From Nostoc sp. 'Peltigera membranacea cyanobiont' 210A (GTDB lineage: Bacteria; Cyanobacteriota; Cyanobacteriia; Cyanobacteriales; Nostocaceae): 64,000 bases of DNA. Location: assembly GCF_002246015.1 (NCBI RefSeq), contig NZ_NOLJ01000003.1:305447-369446 (forward strand), given 5' to 3'. A program made the translations under genes and the position numbers. Shown piece by piece: positions 34,558 to 44,478 of the stretch. Numbering within the stretch: the first letter of the stretch is position 1; each line of letters opens with the position of its first letter. The notes under the pieces are model-generated. The model was given only the letters and a program-made list of their open reading frames with translations. It was not told the origin of the DNA and made no database searches.

Positions 34558-36486
34558 ATGGCAAAAGTAGTTGGAATTGACTTAGGAACAACGAACTCCT
34601 GCGTGGCAGTGATGGAAGGTGGTAAACCCACAGTAATTGCTAATGCTGAAGGTTTTCGGACAACGCCATCAGTAGTCGCATTTGCGAAAAATGGCGACAA
34701 CTTGGTTGGACAAATCGCCAAACGCCAAGCGGTGATGAACCCCGAAAATACGTTTTACTCAGTCAAACGCTTTATCGGTCGCCGCTACGATGAAGTTAGT
34801 AATGAAGCTACGGAAGTTTCTTACAAAGTTCTCAGCAGCAACGGCAATGTCAAATTAGATTGTCCAATCGCTGGTAAACCGTTTGCTCCTGAAGAAATTT
34901 CTGCAAAAGTTCTTCGCAAACTAGTTGAAGATGCCAGCAAATACTTGGGTGAAACCGTAACCCAAGCTGTAATCACCGTTCCCGCATACTTCAACGATTC
35001 CCAGCGACAAGCGACAAAAGACGCTGGGAAAATTGCCGGGATTGAAGTTCTGCGGATTATCAACGAGCCTACCGCTGCTTCTCTGGCTTATGGATTTGAC
35101 AAGAAGAGTAACGAAACCATCCTAGTCTTTGACCTTGGTGGTGGTACTTTCGACGTATCCGTGCTGGAAGTAGGAGACGGAGTTTTTGAAGTACTAGCCA
35201 CATCTGGTGATACCCACCTTGGTGGTGACGACTTTGATAAAAAAATAGTTGACTTCTTAGCTGAGAAGTTCAAGAAAGCCGAAGGTATTGACCTGCGGAA
35301 AGACAAACAAGCTTTACAACGTCTGACGGAAGCCGCAGAAAAAGCCAAAATTGAGCTTTCTAGCGTCACCCAAGCAGAAATTAACCTACCATTTATTACC
35401 GCAACCCAGGACGGGCCCAAGCACCTGGATACAACCCTGACTCGCGCTCAGTTTGAAGAACTTTGCTCTGACTTAATCGACCGTTGTCGTATTCCTGTGG
35501 AAAACGCCCTCCGCGATGCCAAGTTAACCAAAGGCGATATTGACGAAGTGGTGTTAGTTGGTGGTTCTACCCGGATTCCCGCAGTCCACCAGATTGTGAA
35601 GCAGGTATTGGGTAAAGACCCCAACCAAAGTGTTAACCCTGATGAAGTTGTAGCAGTTGGTGCAGCTATTCAAGCCGGCGTACTGGCTGGTGATGTAACT
35701 GGCATCTTGCTGTTAGATGTAACACCTCTATCTTTGGGTGTGGAAACATTGGGCGGCGTGATGACCAAAATTATCCCCCGCAACACCACAATTCCTACCA
35801 AGAAATCGGAAGTCTTCTCCACCGCTGTGGATGGACAAACTAACGTAGAAATTCACGTTCTTCAAGGTGAACGCGAATTCTCTAACGATAACAAGAGCTT
35901 GGGAACTTTCCGCCTCGATGGTATTCCTCCTGCACCACGTGGCGTTCCTCAAATTGAAGTGGTCTTCGACATTGACGCTAACGGTATCCTTAACGTCACC
36001 GCTAAGGACAAAGGTACTGGTAAAGAACAGTCCATCAGCATAACCGGCGCTTCCACTCTGGATAAAAATGACGTTGACCGGATGGTAAGAGAAGCTGAAC
36101 AGAACGCTTCATCTGATAAAGAGCGGCGTGAAAAGATTGAACGCAAGAACCAAGCCGATTCTTTGGCATACCAAGCTGAAAAGCAGTTACAAGAATTGGG
36201 CGATAAAGTTCCCGATGCTGACAAGACTAAAGTCGAAGGTTTAGTGAAAGAAGTGCGGGAAGCAGTTGCTAAAGAAGACGATGAGCAAATCAAGAAGCTC
36301 ACACCAGAATTGCAACAAGCGTTATTCGCTGTTGGTAGCAACATCTATCAACAAGCTGGTGCTAGTGCTAGTGCCGGTGCGGGTGCTGGTGCTACATCTG
36401 GTGGTGAACCTCAAGATAGTAGCAGTTCCTCTAGTTCTAGTAACGGCGACGATGTGATTGACGCTGATTTTACAGAGAGCAAATAA
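34558..36486 (+). CDS. dnaK: Molecular chaperone DnaK (Hsp70)
   Basis: 642 residues. ATPase motifs [36 protein letters not shown] and [16 protein letters not shown], the linker [17 protein letters not shown], then the substrate-binding domain ([20 protein letters not shown]) and a lid ending in a Gly/Ala/Ser-rich tail with terminal DVIDADFTE. Resembles the major housekeeping cyanobacterial DnaK (DnaK2 type). It is monocistronic with a terminator at 36536-36568; no grpE or dnaJ is adjacent. Confidence 0.96.
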   Translation: MAKVVGIDLGTTNSCVAVMEGGKPTVIANAEGFRTTPSVVAFAKNGDNLVGQIAKRQAVMNPENTFYSVKRFIGRRYDEVSNEATEVSYKVLSSNGNVKLDCPIAGKPFAPEEISAKVLRKLVEDASKYLGETVTQAVITVPAYFNDSQRQATKDAGKIAGIEVLRIINEPTAASLAYGFDKKSNETILVFDLGGGTFDVSVLEVGDGVFEVLATSGDTHLGGDDFDKKIVDFLAEKFKKAEGIDLRKDKQALQRLTEAAEKAKIELSSVTQAEINLPFITATQDGPKHLDTTLTRAQFEELCSDLIDRCRIPVENALRDAKLTKGDIDEVVLVGGSTRIPAVHQIVKQVLGKDPNQSVNPDEVVAVGAAIQAGVLAGDVTGILLLDVTPLSLGVETLGGVMTKIIPRNTTIPTKKSEVFSTAVDGQTNVEIHVLQGEREFSNDNKSLGTFRLDGIPPAPRGVPQIEVVFDIDANGILNVTAKDKGTGKEQSISITGASTLDKNDVDRMVREAEQNASSDKERREKIERKNQADSLAYQAEKQLQELGDKVPDADKTKVEGLVKEVREAVAKEDDEQIKKLTPELQQALFAVGSNIYQQAGASASAGAGAGATSGGEPQDSSSSSSSSNGDDVIDADFTESK

Positions 36487-36535
36487 TTCCTCTACTTCTT
36501 TTGGGAAGATTGTTTTGTTCGACCTCATATTACCC

Positions 36536-36568
36536 ATTCAGGCAAATGCCTGGGTGGGGATTTTTTTT
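36536..36568 (+). terminator. Intrinsic terminator after dnaK
   Basis: The hairpin CAGGCAAATGCCTG, extended by ACCCA/TGGGG flanks, is followed by eight T residues. It starts about 50 bases past the dnaK stop. Confidence 0.85.
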
Positions 36569-36606
36569 AGGAGTTAGGGGTTAGGGGTTAGGAGTTAGGA
36601 GTTAGA
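36569..36606. repeat. GGAGTTA heptamer repeat
   Basis: Five 7-bp units (GGAGTTA / GGGGTTA), with inverted counterparts (CTCCTAACTCC region) at 36652-36682, just before the next gene. Confidence 0.85.
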
Positions 36607-36685
36607 CTAGAACTAATATTGGTAACTCTTGATCTTAATTCTTAACTTTATTCCTAACTCCTCACTCTCAACTCCTAACTCCCTT

Positions 36686-37387
36686 ATGTCATATCCACAA
36701 GCACCTTGGATACTCCAAGGTTATGCCATCCAAACTCTGCATTTGGTAAATGTTGACCAAGTGCGCCGTTTGATTCCCTTAGAGTTAGAAATTATTTCTG
36801 TATGGCCTGGTAAAACTCTCGGTAGCGTGTATTTATCTAATTACGGGTCAGGCTCGGTACTGGAGTACAGCGAGTTAATTGTTGTCCCAGCTTTGGTTAA
36901 TTACCAGAGCAAAATCGGCGCTTGGATTTCTCACATTTATGTAGATAATGCTGATTCGGTGGCTGGTGGTCGAGAAATTTGGGGACTACCAAAGGAACTA
37001 GCTAAGTTTACCTGGGAACAAGGAAAGTATGTTACTGTGCATCAGGAAAACCGGAAATTGTGTAGTCTTAATTATAATCAACAAAGCTTTGCATGGAGAC
37101 AGTGGTTAAGTGCCTCTAGTTTCAGCGTCAAGGGTGCCGATTTGCTGATGTTCCCTGCTGAAGTGGAGTCTGTATTAGGTTTGATTGGTTCTAAGTTAGA
37201 AATCCCCGCCGAAAGTCCTTTTTCTGGAATAGGTTTAGGTCAGCCTTGGTTAACTGTGCGCTATGAGCAGATGAGTTTGCGGGTTGATGGGCCAAAAGTG
37301 GTAGGTCAGATGGGTATGAATACTTCTCGGTTAGGCATTTTTAATTCGGAATCGGGTTTTGGGAAAAGGGAAAAGGGTAAGGGTTAA
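36686..37387 (+). CDS. Acetoacetate decarboxylase-family protein
   Basis: 233 residues from ATG 36686 (MSYPQAPWILQG). YLSNYGSGSVLEYSELIVVP, VDNADSVAGGREIWGLPKEL and the later FSGIGLGQPWLTVRYEQ fit the ADC-like fold (DUF2071/acetoacetate decarboxylase). The catalytic Schiff-base lysine could be K in GLPKELAKF. The longer upstream frame is the heptamer repeat. The last residues (GFGKREKGKG) are repeat-like and may be an extension. Confidence 0.75.
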   Translation: MSYPQAPWILQGYAIQTLHLVNVDQVRRLIPLELEIISVWPGKTLGSVYLSNYGSGSVLEYSELIVVPALVNYQSKIGAWISHIYVDNADSVAGGREIWGLPKELAKFTWEQGKYVTVHQENRKLCSLNYNQQSFAWRQWLSASSFSVKGADLLMFPAEVESVLGLIGSKLEIPAESPFSGIGLGQPWLTVRYEQMSLRVDGPKVVGQMGMNTSRLGIFNSESGFGKREKGKG

Positions 37388-37475
37388 AGGTTTTTTCTTT
37401 CCCCTTTTCTCTTAGCCTTTTACACTTAACCGAAATGGATTCTTAATAAAATTTAGTAATAGCAATGACCTAATT

Positions 37476-37578
37476 ATACCAATTCAATTAATGATTGCAA
37501 CACATCCTTGGCTAAAGACGCGATGCATCGCGTCTCTACAAATGGTCTATTTGTTGCATTCTTTTTTCAAATTGGTAT
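37476..37578. mobile_element. 103-bp ATACCAATT miniature element, copy A
   Basis: Ends ATACCAATTCAATTAATGAT and AAATTGGTAT; the centre is AAGACGCGATGCATCGCGTC. The copy at 42455-42557 is the same length in the opposite orientation. Confidence 0.85.
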
Positions 37579-37677
37579 TATTTTATGCGATCGCACTTTC
37601 AAGAACAGCATCATTTTAGGCAATGGCTGCGGCGAATGTAGCGATCGCTATTTTCCACCTTGGGATTATAAAATATA

Positions 37678-39558
37678 CTAACTTCCCAACATCTGCAAGT
37701 TATGTAAAGTGGCATAAAGCCCTCCTTGTTGCAGTAGTTGCTCGTGACTTCCCTGTTCGATTAATTCGCCACGCTTGAGAACAAAAATCCGGTCTACATT
37801 GCGAATTGTAGACAAGCGGTGAGCGATAATAATGGCGGTACGTCTGAGCAAAAGCTGATTTAATGCCTCTTGAACTGAAGCTTCTGTGCCAACATCTAAA
37901 CTAGCGGTAGCCTCATCTAGTACCAAAATTTGCGGATTGCGAATGGCAGCCCGCGCAAAGGCTAAAAGTTGCTTTTGACCACTAGAAATATTTGTGCCCC
38001 GTTCTCGAAGTTGAGTATCATAACCTTGGGGTAATTCTTCTATAAACTGGGCAATGTTGGTTTCTTCGGCTGCTTGTTGAATCTGTTCAATGGTGTAGCC
38101 ATCTCCTAAAGAAATGTTGCTTTTAACATCGCCAGCAAACAAAAAGCCTTCTTGTAAAATTACTGCCATGTAACGCCGCAGTTCTGCTTGTGGTACTTCC
38201 CGAATATCAACGCCATCTATGAGAATGCGTCCTTGGGTGGGTTCGTAGAGGCGGCACAAAAGACGGATAATGGAAGTTTTACCCGCGCCGGTGGGGCCGA
38301 CTAATGCCACTTTTTCACCAGGGTGAATGGTGAAATCTAAGTCTTTAATTACATAATCATCATTTTTGTAAGCAAACCAGACATGATCGAAGCGAATCTC
38401 TCCCAGTTCTGGGGGAGAAGTGAGGTCTGGGGATTCTAGATTTGCTAGGATTTCGTCTATGTAGCCAAATTTCGCATCAAATATTGAGAAGCGAACATTG
38501 GCGCGATCGCGAATTTCTATCGGTTCGTCTAATATATCGCCTACGCGTTCAATGGCAGTGAAACCAGCTTGAATTACTGTAAATTTTTCGGCAAAAGCCC
38601 TTAAAGGGTCAAATAATCGCTGGGCATACAATATAAATGTCGATAAAGTCCCGAAAGTCAAGTTTTTTTCAAACAGCAACCAACCACCCACGCATAAAAC
38701 ACCTGCGATCGCAATCAGTCCAATCCATTCTAAGGTTGCGGAAACAAATGAATCATAAAAGATGGTTTTATCCATTTGCTGAGTGTAGTGGCTGTTTGTC
38801 GCACGAAACAATTCGGCATTAAATTTTTCTCTACGGAACAACTGTACGACGTTAATACCAAGCACATTTTCTTGTAGCTGTGAATTCAGGGTCGAAAGTT
38901 CTTCTCGCCCTTTGTAATTGGCTTTGCGGTACTGTTTTTGAATGTAAACAATTACCCAGCTAGTTGGTAACAGCATCAATACCAGCAAGCAAGAAAGTTG
39001 CCACTGGATAGAAAACATTAAACCCAAAGTCACCAGCATTAAAAACAAATCGGATATAATGCCAACCGCCCCAGTCGAAAAGACATCGCCTAACACTTCC
39101 ACATCGCTGGTGATTCTGGTAATTAATTTACCTACGGGTGTGCGGTCAAAAAAGCGCACTGCTAGAGATGTTACATGCTGAAATAAGTCTTGGCGAATTG
39201 CTGCGGTGATTTGTTGTCCTAGCTTTTGGACTATATAACCTTGAAAACCTGTCAACATCAATTGGATGGCGATCGCAATTACCAGTAATCCCTCTAGGAT
39301 ATTCAGCCCTTGCGAGAAGGGACGATTCCTGAAAAATTCGTAAGTGCTTGGTTCGTTACGAATCAAGGAGATTACTTGGCCAATCAAGAAAGGTTGTACG
39401 GCATTAGCTAGTGCGATCGGTACGAGTAGACACATCGACAGCGCCAGTAGCCGTCCGTTACGACGGGCATAAGGCACCAAACGCAAAAATAACCGCCAGT
39501 CATTCTCACGGCGACGATCTGGTGTATAAGATTTTTTGAGAGATTGGTAGATGCTCAT
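37678..39558 (-). CDS. ABC transporter (MsbA-type half exporter)
   Basis: 626 residues: membrane domain (six helices, about 35-330), then ATPase with Walker A VGPTGAGKTS, Q-loop VILQEGFLF, signature NISSGQKQLLAFARA and Walker B ILVLDEATASLD, H-loop IIAHRLSTIRN. Likely a homodimeric lipid or drug exporter. ATG at 39558. The gene is isolated, without a partner half-transporter. Confidence 0.92.
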   Translation of the reverse strand: MSIYQSLKKSYTPDRRRENDWRLFLRLVPYARRNGRLLALSMCLLVPIALANAVQPFLIGQVISLIRNEPSTYEFFRNRPFSQGLNILEGLLVIAIAIQLMLTGFQGYIVQKLGQQITAAIRQDLFQHVTSLAVRFFDRTPVGKLITRITSDVEVLGDVFSTGAVGIISDLFLMLVTLGLMFSIQWQLSCLLVLMLLPTSWVIVYIQKQYRKANYKGREELSTLNSQLQENVLGINVVQLFRREKFNAELFRATNSHYTQQMDKTIFYDSFVSATLEWIGLIAIAGVLCVGGWLLFEKNLTFGTLSTFILYAQRLFDPLRAFAEKFTVIQAGFTAIERVGDILDEPIEIRDRANVRFSIFDAKFGYIDEILANLESPDLTSPPELGEIRFDHVWFAYKNDDYVIKDLDFTIHPGEKVALVGPTGAGKTSIIRLLCRLYEPTQGRILIDGVDIREVPQAELRRYMAVILQEGFLFAGDVKSNISLGDGYTIEQIQQAAEETNIAQFIEELPQGYDTQLRERGTNISSGQKQLLAFARAAIRNPQILVLDEATASLDVGTEASVQEALNQLLLRRTAIIIAHRLSTIRNVDRIFVLKRGELIEQGSHEQLLQQGGLYATLHNLQMLGS

Positions 39559-40181
39559 AGTAAGAGCATTATATTAATGTTTGGAAAAAAACACGCTTGT
39601 TTAAAGTAGCGTTTATTTTTCTACTCTGATACCATGCCTGAGATAGAGACTGCAAGATTACTACTAAGACCCGATATTCCTCAAGATTTGGATGATTTCC
39701 TTTACATTTTGCAATCTTAAAACTATCAGTCCCCTACCCAGAAATGTTGCCACTGTTTAATTTAATTTGGCGGCTCAAAACGATTCACAACCGCAGCCCA
39801 CAGAATCATTGACGAACCAAATCAGACAGGCGTTTTGCAAATCCTTCACACCCTCATCCCCTAACCCCTTCTCCCTTGGGAGAAGGGGAATTGAATGTTT
39901 AGCTCCCCTCTCACGGATGGGAGAGGGGCTGGGGGTGAGGGCAAAACGTTGTCACCAAGCGGGTTTAGCGTTAAGTTGACACCAATGACTGCTATGCGCC
40001 CCTACAGTATTTGTATTAATTGCTTCATAAATATTCCTGTAAGTATGAAACAATAGCATACTTATCTGTTTACGTCTTATATCTAAAGATAGAAGATCGA
40101 GGTGAAAATTTGGGAAACCTAAGAGGGGTTCATGCCCAAGAGATGTCTTGCCTACTTATCGCAGAATGCAACTGAGGTCAG
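39559..40181. other. Intergenic region with GNAT remnant and element half
   Basis: Contains a 28-codon GNAT fragment (39634-39720) and, at 39846-40012, a segment matching the right half of the 5822-6043 element (CCCCTTCTCCC/GGGAGAAGGGG hairpin and GTTGACACCAAT then GCTATGCGCCCCTAC). The last 170 bases before the TPR gene are unremarkable. Confidence 0.75.
39634..39720 (+). pseudogene. N-terminal fragment of a GNAT acetyltransferase
   Basis: ATG 39634 starts MPEIETARLLLRPDIPQDLD then DFLYILQS-stop. The ETxRLLLRPxxxxDLDDFLYIL pattern is the first strand and helix of RimJ-type GNAT enzymes; nothing beyond 28 codons remains. Confidence 0.7.
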
Positions 40182-41204
40182 ATGATACAACCTTTAAATC
40201 AAGTCAAAGAGTGGGAACAACGTCGTGATGAAGCAAACCGCTACTACCAGCGAGGGAAATTTCAGGAATCTCTCGACCTTGCAACCAAAAATTTACACTT
40301 GGCTAGAGCAATTCCAGACCGAGCTAGAGAAGGTTATACATTAAACGACCTCGGTTTAGCTCACCTCAGTTGCTGGCAACCTCAAAAAGCATTAGAGCGC
40401 TTTTATCAGGCGCTTTCGGTTGCTGTTGAAATTGGCAACACGCCAGCAGAGGCCACTGCACTTAGCAATCTGGGTTCTACCTACAGCCGTCTTGGACGCT
40501 TTTCGCAAGCGTTGGAATATTTTGACAAAGCACTGCCAATCTTTAGGCGATCGCAAGATACCCAAAGTGAAGTTTCTACTCTTAATGATGTCGCGCTAAT
40601 TTATACGCGGTTAGGAGAACCAAAACGGGCACTGTTGCTACAACACCAAATTTTGAGGATGCGCCGATTGTTAGGTGACTTTTCTGGTGAGGCAACAACG
40701 CTCAATGGCATTGGGTTTGCCTACAATGTCTTAGGCAAGTTTGAGCAAGCGCTAGAATTTTTTCAAGCAGCACTGCCAATTCAACGAGCTGTGAAGAGTT
40801 TGCTTGGAGAAGCAACGACCTTAAACAATATTGCTTCTGTATATCATGATTTAGGACAACCAAAACAAGCCCTGTTGCTCTACTATCAAGTTCTTTTGAC
40901 ACGTCGAGCAATTAGCGATCGCGCAGGTGTTGCAACAACCCTTCACAACATTGGTTTTACCTACACCACCCTGGCAGAACATCGCCAAGCAATGAAGTTC
41001 TACAAGCAAGCCATTGTGATTTATCAAGAACTCGGCGATAATCTCGGAGAAATTTCAACCTTGCTAAATATGGGAAGCGTTTACGCCACTACAAAACGCA
41101 AAAAAATGGCGCGATCGTGCTACCAAAATGCCCAAGAGTTAGCAGAGCAAATTGAATATCAGCCACTTTTAGAAAAAGTACAGCAGTTCATAGATTCTCT
41201 ATAG
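40182..41204 (+). CDS. Tetratricopeptide-repeat protein
   Basis: 340 residues made almost entirely of TPR/Kinesin-light-chain-type repeats, about seven units (for example ATALSNLGSTYSRLGRFSQA, ATTLNGIGFAYNVLGKFEQA, ATTLNNIASVYHDLGQPKQA) of 40 residues. No membrane segment or catalytic domain. Probably a protein-interaction scaffold; resembles the TPR halves of CHAT-associated proteins, but no CHAT domain is here. Confidence 0.88.
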   Translation: MIQPLNQVKEWEQRRDEANRYYQRGKFQESLDLATKNLHLARAIPDRAREGYTLNDLGLAHLSCWQPQKALERFYQALSVAVEIGNTPAEATALSNLGSTYSRLGRFSQALEYFDKALPIFRRSQDTQSEVSTLNDVALIYTRLGEPKRALLLQHQILRMRRLLGDFSGEATTLNGIGFAYNVLGKFEQALEFFQAALPIQRAVKSLLGEATTLNNIASVYHDLGQPKQALLLYYQVLLTRRAISDRAGVATTLHNIGFTYTTLAEHRQAMKFYKQAIVIYQELGDNLGEISTLLNMGSVYATTKRKKMARSCYQNAQELAEQIEYQPLLEKVQQFIDSL

Positions 41205-41380
41205 CTTCCAGTTCCCTTCTCCCATGTTGGGAGAAGGGGTTAGGGGATGAGGGCAACTCTACTAGTGAAATTAAATATGCGTTATGCAAAACCCTTGTAG
41301 AGACGTAGCAAGTGCTACGTCTCTAGATTCTTTTTTACCCTAGCTACAATACCAAAGTTGTAGCTAGAAGAAAAACATCT

Positions 41381-42394
41381 ATGAAAGCTTACGAAATTCA
41401 AAGCAACGCCGGAATTGATGCCCTGGCATTAGTCGATCGCCCCCAAGCAAAACCCGCACCTGGACAAGTTCTGATCCAAGTGAAGGCAACATCCTTAAAT
41501 TATCGCGATCTGCTGGTTATTGAAGGAGCTTACGGTGCTGGACAGAAATATCCGTTAATTCCCATGTCTGACGGTGCGGGAGAAGTTGTGGCAGTGGGGG
41601 AAGGTGTGACACGGGTAAAAATAGGCGATCGCGTCGCTGGTATTTTCTTCCAAGACTGGATTTATGGCTCTTTAACCAAAGAGAAAATGAAATCCGATCT
41701 CGGAGGCGGTATCGATGGAATGCTAGCTGAGTATGTCGTATTACACCAAGATGGTTTAGTAATATTACCTGATTACCTATCCTACATTGAAGGCGCAACT
41801 TTACCCTGTGCAGCAGTCACAGCTTGGCATGGACTAGTAACAAAAGGCAATATTGGTGCAGGTGATAGTGTTTTATTACTCGGTACTGGAGGAGTTTCAA
41901 TTTTTGCTCTCCAGTTTGCTAAGATACATGGTGCGAGAGCGATTATTACTTCTAGCAGTGATGAAAAGTTGGCGCGAGCCAAACAGCTTGGTGCTGACGA
42001 GACAATTAACTACAAAGCAACACCAGATTGGGAAAAGCAAGTTTATCAATTAACCAATCGCACGGGTGTAGATCATGTAGTTGAGGTAGGCGGTGCAGGT
42101 ACTCTGCCAAAATCGTTACAAGCAGCCCGCATTGGAGGACGTATTAGTTTGATTGGCGTATTATCTGGCAGAGGAAATGAGATTGACCCTATGCCAATAC
42201 TTTTTAAGAGTTTAACAGTTCAGGGGATTTATGTTGGTAGTCGAGAAATGTTTGAGGCGATGAATCAGGCGATGCAACAGCATCAAATCAAACCGATTAT
42301 CGATCGAGTTTTTCCCTTCACTGAAGCACGAGAGGCTTATCATTACCTCAAAAGCGCGGCTCACTTCGGTAAAGTCGTAATTCGCAATTCGTAA
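41381..42394 (+). CDS. Zinc-type alcohol dehydrogenase / quinone oxidoreductase-like (MDR) protein
   Basis: 337 residues. GroES-like N-domain (NYRDLLVIEGAYG, PMSDGAGEVVAVGEGVTRVK, GDRVAG) and a Rossmann domain with VLLLGTGGVSIFALQFAKIHGA-type motif, ADETINYK and VVEVGGAGTLPKSLQAARIGG. It lacks the four-cysteine structural zinc loop, so it belongs with NADPH quinone-reductase/enoyl-reductase-like MDRs. Substrate unknown. ATG at 41381. Confidence 0.88.
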   Translation: MKAYEIQSNAGIDALALVDRPQAKPAPGQVLIQVKATSLNYRDLLVIEGAYGAGQKYPLIPMSDGAGEVVAVGEGVTRVKIGDRVAGIFFQDWIYGSLTKEKMKSDLGGGIDGMLAEYVVLHQDGLVILPDYLSYIEGATLPCAAVTAWHGLVTKGNIGAGDSVLLLGTGGVSIFALQFAKIHGARAIITSSSDEKLARAKQLGADETINYKATPDWEKQVYQLTNRTGVDHVVEVGGAGTLPKSLQAARIGGRISLIGVLSGRGNEIDPMPILFKSLTVQGIYVGSREMFEAMNQAMQQHQIKPIIDRVFPFTEAREAYHYLKSAAHFGKVVIRNS

Positions 42395-42454
42395 TTTTAA
42401 AGAGTTTAATTCTATGTTTCAAGTGGGGTTTGAATTCCCAGTTGAAACATAGTT

Positions 42455-42557
42455 ATACCAATTGGAGAAAAGAATGCGACAGATAGACCATTTGTAGAGA
42501 CGCGATTCATCGCGTCTTTACCCAAGGATGTATTGCAATCATTAATTGAATTGGTAT
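42455..42557. mobile_element. 103-bp ATACCAATT miniature element, copy B (inverted)
   Basis: Reverse complement of the 37476-37578 element with few changes (AGAATGCGACAGATAGACCA, GAGACGCGATTCATCGCGTC, GTATTGCAATCATTAATTGA). It lies between the convergent MDR and GST genes. Confidence 0.85.
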
Positions 42558-42569
42558 TATGAATTACAT

Positions 42570-43241
42570 TTAAACAGCAGCGAGAGTAGGCGCAGCGAAT
42601 TTAGCATATCGCTCGATGTAGAATTCTTTAGAGTGAGCGATCGCTTTCACAGACTCACGCTCTTTCAAAGCATGTTTCCACTGGCGTAGACGGGTAAATT
42701 GCTCTGGTATTCCAAAGCCGCGATACTGCTTCAGTGCAGCCCAGCGCTCAAACCAAGGGAAGTAGGTGAAATCGACCAAACTGATAGATTCACCAAACCA
42801 GTAAGGGCCTTCTCCAGAAAGCTTTGCTAAACCTTCGTTTTCAATGAATTCCAGGTGTTTATATAGTTCCTGTTTAGCTTCTTCTTGTTTTTCGGGATCT
42901 GAACTCCGCAGCAGGGTAGAAAAAGCGGGAACGAATCTGGTGTTAGCAAAATCGATCCAGATGCGAGCTTGTGCCCTATCAATGGGGTTACTAGGTAACA
43001 GTGGTGGATTGGGAAATACCTCATCAAGATATTCGTTAATTACTGCTGACTCCCAAACTCGGTTATCGTCATGAGTTATTGCAGGCACTTTACCATAGGG
43101 GGAAACTTTGGTAAACCCTTCAGGCTTATTCTGCAAATCAATCTCAATCAAATCGAAGTCGATGCCTTTCTCTTGGAGTACCAAGCGGGTACGGTGAGCA
43201 TAAGGACAAACAACTGCACTGTATACTTTAATATCAGCCAT
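42570..43241 (-). CDS. Glutathione S-transferase family protein
   Basis: 223 residues from ATG 43241 with ribosome-binding site AAGGAA. The N-domain has VCPYAHRTRLVL (active CPxA-type site, as in omega/lambda-class or stringent-starvation-like GSTs), YGKVPAITHDD and ESAVINEYLDEVF; the C-domain has SLVDFTYFPWFERW. The cysteine active site suggests thioltransferase or dehydroascorbate-reductase activity. It uses normal codons for this genome, unlike the GST at 20016. Confidence 0.9.
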   Translation of the reverse strand: MADIKVYSAVVCPYAHRTRLVLQEKGIDFDLIEIDLQNKPEGFTKVSPYGKVPAITHDDNRVWESAVINEYLDEVFPNPPLLPSNPIDRAQARIWIDFANTRFVPAFSTLLRSSDPEKQEEAKQELYKHLEFIENEGLAKLSGEGPYWFGESISLVDFTYFPWFERWAALKQYRGFGIPEQFTRLRQWKHALKERESVKAIAHSKEFYIERYAKFAAPTLAAV

Positions 43242-43683
43242 GTTTAAGTTCCTTGGTAAATAGGACTTGTTAATCAGCATTGGGAATTGAATTTTCATCC
43301 AAAATCCCAAATCTTAAATTGTTAGTGTCGCAAACTCTTGTTGAAGCGAATGTAGCGTGAAAAATTATCGACACTAACCAAACTTTTAATAATCAAAGGT
43401 TCGTAGTAAGGACTTTAGTGCTTAGAAAATAAGGACTAAAGTCCTTACTACAAACTTGCCTTGACTCGTTTCTGAACAATTCACACTCACTACTCAGCAC
43501 TCAGCACTCACTACTCATAACCTGGATTTCTCACTAGTGAGAAATCCAAGGGGTGTGGGAGGTGTGGGAGGTGTGGGAGGTGTGGGAGGATGGGGAAGAA
43601 GTCTTACCCCCCACACTCCCCACACTCCCCACACTCCTCTTCCCCCTCTGCCTACACTATGCGTGAGAAATCCGGGATAACTC
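43242..43683. repeat. Intergenic region of palindrome and nonamer repeats
   Basis: 43403-43451 is a 49-bp near-palindrome (GTAGTAAGGACTTTAG ... CTAAAGTCCTTACTAC). 43480-43516 has CACTCAG heptamers. 43553-43590 has four GGTGTGGGA nonamers, with the complementary CACACTCCC units at 43607-43640. No gene. Confidence 0.85.
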
Positions 43684-44478
43684 TTATGGTGCTGGGTTTG
43701 GCGACTGAGCATCAACTATATCCAACTCTTCCAAAATGTCTTTGTCGAGAACTACATTCACACTTTCTAAATTCTCTTTCAGTTGTTCCAATGTGGTAGC
43801 ACCGATAATTGTGCTAGGCACAAACCAACGACTCCGCACAAATGCTAAGGCTAGATGCGCTGGACTTAGTTGATGGCGCTTGGCAATTTCTATATAAGCT
43901 GACACAGCTTGACTGACTTTCGGTTTCAGATAGCGCTGACCAAAATTTTCAAATAAAGTGACTCTGGCTTTCTCTGGTTTGCCGTTGAGATATTTGCCAG
44001 TTAAGAAGCCAAATGCTAAAGGACTATAAGCTAGTAACCCAATTTCTTCGTGATAAACTGCTTCTGCTAAGGCTCCATCAAATACTCTATTCAACAAGTT
44101 GTAAGCATTTTGAATCGAAACAACTTTGGGCAATCCTAATTGTTTAGCAGCGTTACTAAACTGGGCAACTCCCCAAGGGGTTTCGTTACTCAAACCGATA
44201 TAGCGAATTTTCCCAGCCTTAATTACATCGTCAAAAACTGCTAGCTGTTCAGCAATGGGAACCGTTTCTCCCACCTGAGTCGGATCGAACACCGTTTGTC
44301 CAAACCGTGGCACGTAGCGATCTGGCCAGTGGATTTGATACAGATCGATATAATCTGTCTGTAATCTTTTTAAACTATCATCTACAGCTTGTTTGATATT
44401 ATCACGATCGATTGCTTTGGCTCCTCCACGTACCCATTTAAAGCCTCGACCAGGGCCAGCAATTTTAGTAGCTATAAT
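43684..44478 (-). pseudogene. Aldo/keto reductase, 5' end missing
   Basis: About 265 residues of a Tas-type aldo/keto reductase: IIATKIAGPGRGFKWVRGG, DYIDLYQIHWPDR, SIQNAYNLLNR, LLAYSPLAFGFLTGKY, STIIGATTLEQLKENL. The family has about 345 residues, so the first 75-80, including the catalytic Asp/Tyr and start codon, are absent. The coding homology stops at about 44478, exactly where crp-like homology on the opposite strand begins. Confidence 0.82.

Noticed and set aside
34821-36344. Long antisense ORFs within dnaK
   Set aside because: Antisense frames of a strongly codon-biased gene; Ser/Arg-rich nonsense composition.
40182-41204. TPR protein as part of a CHAT-protease immune system
   Set aside because: No CHAT/caspase-like domain in this gene or its neighbours.
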